Origin: Paenibacillus barcinonensis | GTDB lineage: Bacteria > Bacillota > Bacilli > Paenibacillales > Paenibacillaceae | Assembly: GCF_003217495.1 (NCBI RefSeq) | Contig: NZ_QJSW01000004.1 | Coordinates: 124,001 to 188,000 of the forward strand | Reading direction: 5' to 3' | DNA: 64,000 bases | In this document: positions 61,404-64,000 of the stretch, in pieces | Layout of the letters: each line of letters opens with the position of its first letter | Numbering within the stretch: position 1 is the first letter of the stretch | Translations under genes and position numbers: made by a program | The notes under the pieces: generated by a model | The model's input: only the letters and a program-made list of their open reading frames with translations | Told to the model about the DNA's origin: nothing | The model's database searches: none

Positions 61404-62627
61404 ATGAGAGATAGACATATGATGGCTGATACAAAAAATAAAACAGCCGAGGCTTCAGAGGCAAGACGTGTGTTGATTAAATTGCAAGGCCTGTATCTGT
61501 TTATGGGGCTTGCGGGAGGTTTTTTTAACCCGTACATTAATCCCATATTGGTGTCACAGGGCTTTTCAAGTAAAGATACTGGATTTATAATGGCTTTTGG
61601 TACATTAATATCCATTATCCTCCAGCCGGTGTGGGGAGTTCTGGTGGATAAATTTAAGAAAACACGCTTGGTGCTTGTGATTAGCTTAATGATTCCGGCG
61701 TTGCTGGCGTATTTTTATAATATTCAGGTGTACATTATATTAATTTTGATTTATACTTTATGCACTATATTTCAAGTGACACAGATACCTGTAGCTGATT
61801 CCTATGCGGTAACAGCAGCAAGAGCGGCGAACACCTCTTATGGTATGATTCGGCTCTTTGGCAGCCTGGGGACAGGACTTGGCGGATTCGCTGCAGGGAT
61901 GTATCTTTCCCAGTTTTCCATTCATATGTTATGGCTGCCTTTCCTCTTCTTTAACATGTTGAGCGCAATACTGGCGGGCACACTCCCCAAGCAGACGAGC
62001 ATCTCCTCGTCCTCGGTAACCTTCTCCGTAGGTTTGGCAAGATTGCTTCGAAATCGTACGTTCCTTCTCTTTCTCACCGGTTGTTTTCTGGTGAATCAAA
62101 CGCTGACGGCGTTTAACTCCTTTTTCGTTATTTCGTTTCAGATGGCAGGCGGCTCGGTCGCTCTGACAGGCACAGCACTCTTGCTTGCCTCTATCACAAA
62201 CGTACCATCCATGCTGGTAGCTGCTTATGTGCTTCGCAGGTGGGGGCACGAGCGTACCATGCTTCTGGCTGCCGGTGCATATATGCTACGCTGGGGAATT
62301 CAGTGGCTGTGGCCTACCCCGGAAGTGATGCTGGGTGTTCAGGTGCTGCATGGATTATCCTTTGGGTTCTTCTATATTGCGGCTGTAGAATATGTGGCTT
62401 CCGTCACTGGTCGTGAGATGCAGGCGACAGGTCAGAGCTTGTTTAACATGGTGTTTGCAGGTCTTGGTGGCATTGTAGGCAACATGCTGAACGGATACCT
62501 GCTCGATACGGGCGGACCTTCCGTAATGTATCTGTCCTGCACGATCAGTGCCGCATTGGGGGCGATCATTCTATACATCGTCAGCAGACAAGCGAGAGAA
62601 CAGAGAAGGGCGTACTCCCTCGAATAG
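61404..62627 (+). CDS. MFS permease (sugar-type candidate)
   Basis: The 407-residue protein has about 12 helices and the LacY/NupG-like N-terminus LYLFMGLAGGFFNPYINPILVSQGFSSKDTG; the loop WGVLVDKFKKTRLVLVISLM follows helix 2. ATG 61404 is chosen because GGATGGAG precedes it at good spacing (ATG 61392 lies within that site). Its operon position behind a ROK repressor and ROK kinase suggests that it imports the sugar the kinase phosphorylates (inference). Confidence 0.82.
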   Translation: MRDRHMMADTKNKTAEASEARRVLIKLQGLYLFMGLAGGFFNPYINPILVSQGFSSKDTGFIMAFGTLISIILQPVWGVLVDKFKKTRLVLVISLMIPALLAYFYNIQVYIILILIYTLCTIFQVTQIPVADSYAVTAARAANTSYGMIRLFGSLGTGLGGFAAGMYLSQFSIHMLWLPFLFFNMLSAILAGTLPKQTSISSSSVTFSVGLARLLRNRTFLLFLTGCFLVNQTLTAFNSFFVISFQMAGGSVALTGTALLLASITNVPSMLVAAYVLRRWGHERTMLLAAGAYMLRWGIQWLWPTPEVMLGVQVLHGLSFGFFYIAAVEYVASVTGREMQATGQSLFNMVFAGLGGIVGNMLNGYLLDTGGPSVMYLSCTISAALGAIILYIVSRQAREQRRAYSLE

Positions 62628-62702
62628 CGATGAAGGAGATATCCGCCGGATTAGCTGCCAAGAGTGTATTGACTAGATTTGAATGGAAGGAGCTGAGGGC
62701 CT

Positions 62703-64000
62703 ATGAAGGTGAATCTGAAGCGGAGCTGGCACACCAAGTTGATTTATTCGTATTTTCCCCTATTTCTGCTTACGATCTCCATTCTGATCGTTCTCTCCTT
62801 CCTGATTGTTAGCGAGTTGTCACGGAATGAAACCAAAAAAGCGGATATGATCTCCACACGTTATATTGTAAGTACACTGGAGCGGTCTCTGGGTGACATT
62901 GAGATGAGACTGCTTGATGAGATCGGCACCAATAAAATGTACAGCCGCTTTCTGGAAACCCAGGATTCACAGCTGTCCAGTGCATTTCTCTATGATGCTG
63001 CGAGCGGTTTGGGACGAATGCTGGATCAGCAGGGCACGGTGCAGTCCATTTATCTGTATCGGCTGTCGGATTCCCGCATTCTGACACCCAGAGGTATGGT
63101 GAGTCTGGAGGAATTTGAGGACCGCGCTTATATTGAGCAGGCCTTGAAAAATAGACAAAATCTCGGCTGGAATCAGCCCAGATCGTACAAAGAGCTTTCC
63201 TTCGATGTTCCTTCACAGGTCATCAGCATGAACAAATGGCTGCCGCTTCCTTGGGGCGGAGAGGGGCTACTTGTCATATCCATCCGGCTGTATGCCTTGG
63301 AGAGACAAATTGACAATATGACGGATGGGGATCTTTCCTTTTTACAGGTGAAGGACAACGATGACCAGCTTGTGTATTCGGCTCACCAGATTGTCCCTGC
63401 TGATGGGAATGTTCTGAATCGGGTGCAAGCCGAGAAGCTTGGGCTGACCTTCGAAAGCGGCATTCAGACAGGACATTTGTACTCATGGGTGTCACTGGTT
63501 TCGTATGTATGGATAGGCATTGGTATTCTGACGATTGCGGGTGCAGTTGCGGGTCTGATCTATATTACGCGCCGAAATGTACGACCCATTCAGCTTATGA
63601 TGAATCGTATTCAGGAGTTGCAGCCCCGTGTGCATGAGGAGGAGGCGGCACCGTCCGTCAAGGATGAGCTGGCCTTGATTGACCGGGCCCTCGAGCATCT
63701 CATCGCTCAAACGGTGGACTATGAGAAGCAGCATCATGAGAATCTGCTCATTCATCGCAGGCAGCTGCTGGTGGATCTGATGGAAGGTGAGCGTATGGAT
63801 TCATTCCGTCAGCGCCTTCGTCATTTGCTGCCGCTGGAGGAGCGTTTTCTGGAGCCTGAAAGTGCAGCTGTGCTGGTGGCTGAGATGAATGGAACAGATC
63901 TGCCAGGTAATCAGAATATTTTGAAAATGGCGTTGATGAATGTATTCAAGGAACTGGTCCAGAGGGAGAGCAGGCTTGGTGCTTGGGCAGAATGGTTTGG
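62703..64000 (+). CDS. Membrane-bound AraC-type regulator (YesS-like), N-terminal part
   Basis: An open frame runs from ATG 62703 to the window end without a stop (over 430 residues). It has a first membrane helix (LIYSYFPLFLLTISILIVLS), an extracellular sensor region (~40-260, with YSRFLETQDSQLSSAFLY), a second helix (WIGIGILTIAGAVAGLIYI), then a cytoplasmic region with LLIHRRQLLVDLMEGER and LRHLLPLEERFLEPES. This layout matches the large Paenibacillus YesS-type AraC regulators, whose DNA-binding domain lies at the C-terminus beyond this window. A histidine kinase is less likely, since no HisKA or phospho-His motif is visible. GAGGG precedes the start. Confidence 0.78.
   Translation, partial: MKVNLKRSWHTKLIYSYFPLFLLTISILIVLSFLIVSELSRNETKKADMISTRYIVSTLERSLGDIEMRLLDEIGTNKMYSRFLETQDSQLSSAFLYDAASGLGRMLDQQGTVQSIYLYRLSDSRILTPRGMVSLEEFEDRAYIEQALKNRQNLGWNQPRSYKELSFDVPSQVISMNKWLPLPWGGEGLLVISIRLYALERQIDNMTDGDLSFLQVKDNDDQLVYSAHQIVPADGNVLNRVQAEKLGLTFESGIQTGHLYSWVSLVSYVWIGIGILTIAGAVAGLIYITRRNVRPIQLMMNRIQELQPRVHEEEAAPSVKDELALIDRALEHLIAQTVDYEKQHHENLLIHRRQLLVDLMEGERMDSFRQRLRHLLPLEERFLEPESAAVLVAEMNGTDLPGNQNILKMALMNVFKELVQRESRLGAWAEWF

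Noticed and set aside
62630-62812. A 60-codon ORF after the MFS permease
   Set aside because: It overlaps the start of the large membrane regulator at 62703 in another frame and lacks a family match.
1-64000. Search for tRNA, rRNA, CRISPR arrays, prophage and transposase genes
   Set aside because: None was recognised by eye; the only mobile-type sequences are the small non-coding palindromic elements listed.

Overview
The window looks like a chromosomal segment of a Paenibacillus-type Gram-positive endospore former. The evidence is a GlgC/GlgD pair, a DesK-DesR-desaturase thermosensor, a YwaC/RelP-type alarmone synthetase, a YolD-like protein, a YjcZ-type sporulation miniprotein, strong AGGAGG ribosome sites, many TTG/GTG starts, intermediate GC, and two-gene ABC sugar importers without a local ATPase. 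This assignment rests on recalled family resemblance, not on a database search. I saw no rRNA or tRNA gene, CRISPR array, prophage or complete insertion sequence.

Layout. 1-5.6 kb: end of glgC, then glgD and glgP (glycogen), followed by an AraC-type regulator; large RNA hairpins lie in both glg gaps. 5.9-7.6 kb: a GH13 alpha-glucosidase. 7.8-10.1 kb: a UPF0173 metallo-hydrolase and a GltP-type symporter. 10.3-14.2 kb: treC-treP for trehalose, with a TreR-like operator over the -35 box but no GntR-type treR in the window. 14.4-27 kb: a glycoside island made of a LacI regulator, three matching operators, an aldo/keto reductase, a TIM-barrel isomerase, ABC permease, lipoprotein, ABC permease, PfkB kinase, GH4 and GH38. 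This is the best candidate for an undescribed pathway: import without phosphorylation, then possible kinase-plus-GH4 processing coupled to alpha-mannoside cleavage.

27-41 kb is mixed: hydrolases, a Cys-cluster protein, MFS pumps, an O-methyltransferase facing a LysR gene, a DUF1275 membrane protein, the small alarmone synthetase, a Bcr/CflA pump, a Pro/Gly-rich protein of unknown role, a flavin reductase, an MMPL transporter and two esterases. 41.6-47.5 kb (minus strand): a complete Mrp Na+/H+ antiporter operon in which MrpA and MrpB are fused. 47.8-54 kb: two convergent diguanylate cyclases, an unknown protein, YolD, YjcZ, ferritin and a secreted polysaccharide deacetylase, followed by a decayed gene fragment.

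54.5-57.5 kb (minus strand): desR, desK and a fatty acid desaturase; desK appears to start at ATT. Upstream of yitT sits a 109-bp MITE-like element. 58.9-64 kb: a ROK repressor with a perfect operator next to its promoter, a ROK sugar kinase lacking the zinc cysteines, an MFS permease, and a membrane AraC-type regulator cut off by the window end. The main theme is carbohydrate storage, import and hydrolysis, alongside ion and membrane homeostasis and second-messenger enzymes.
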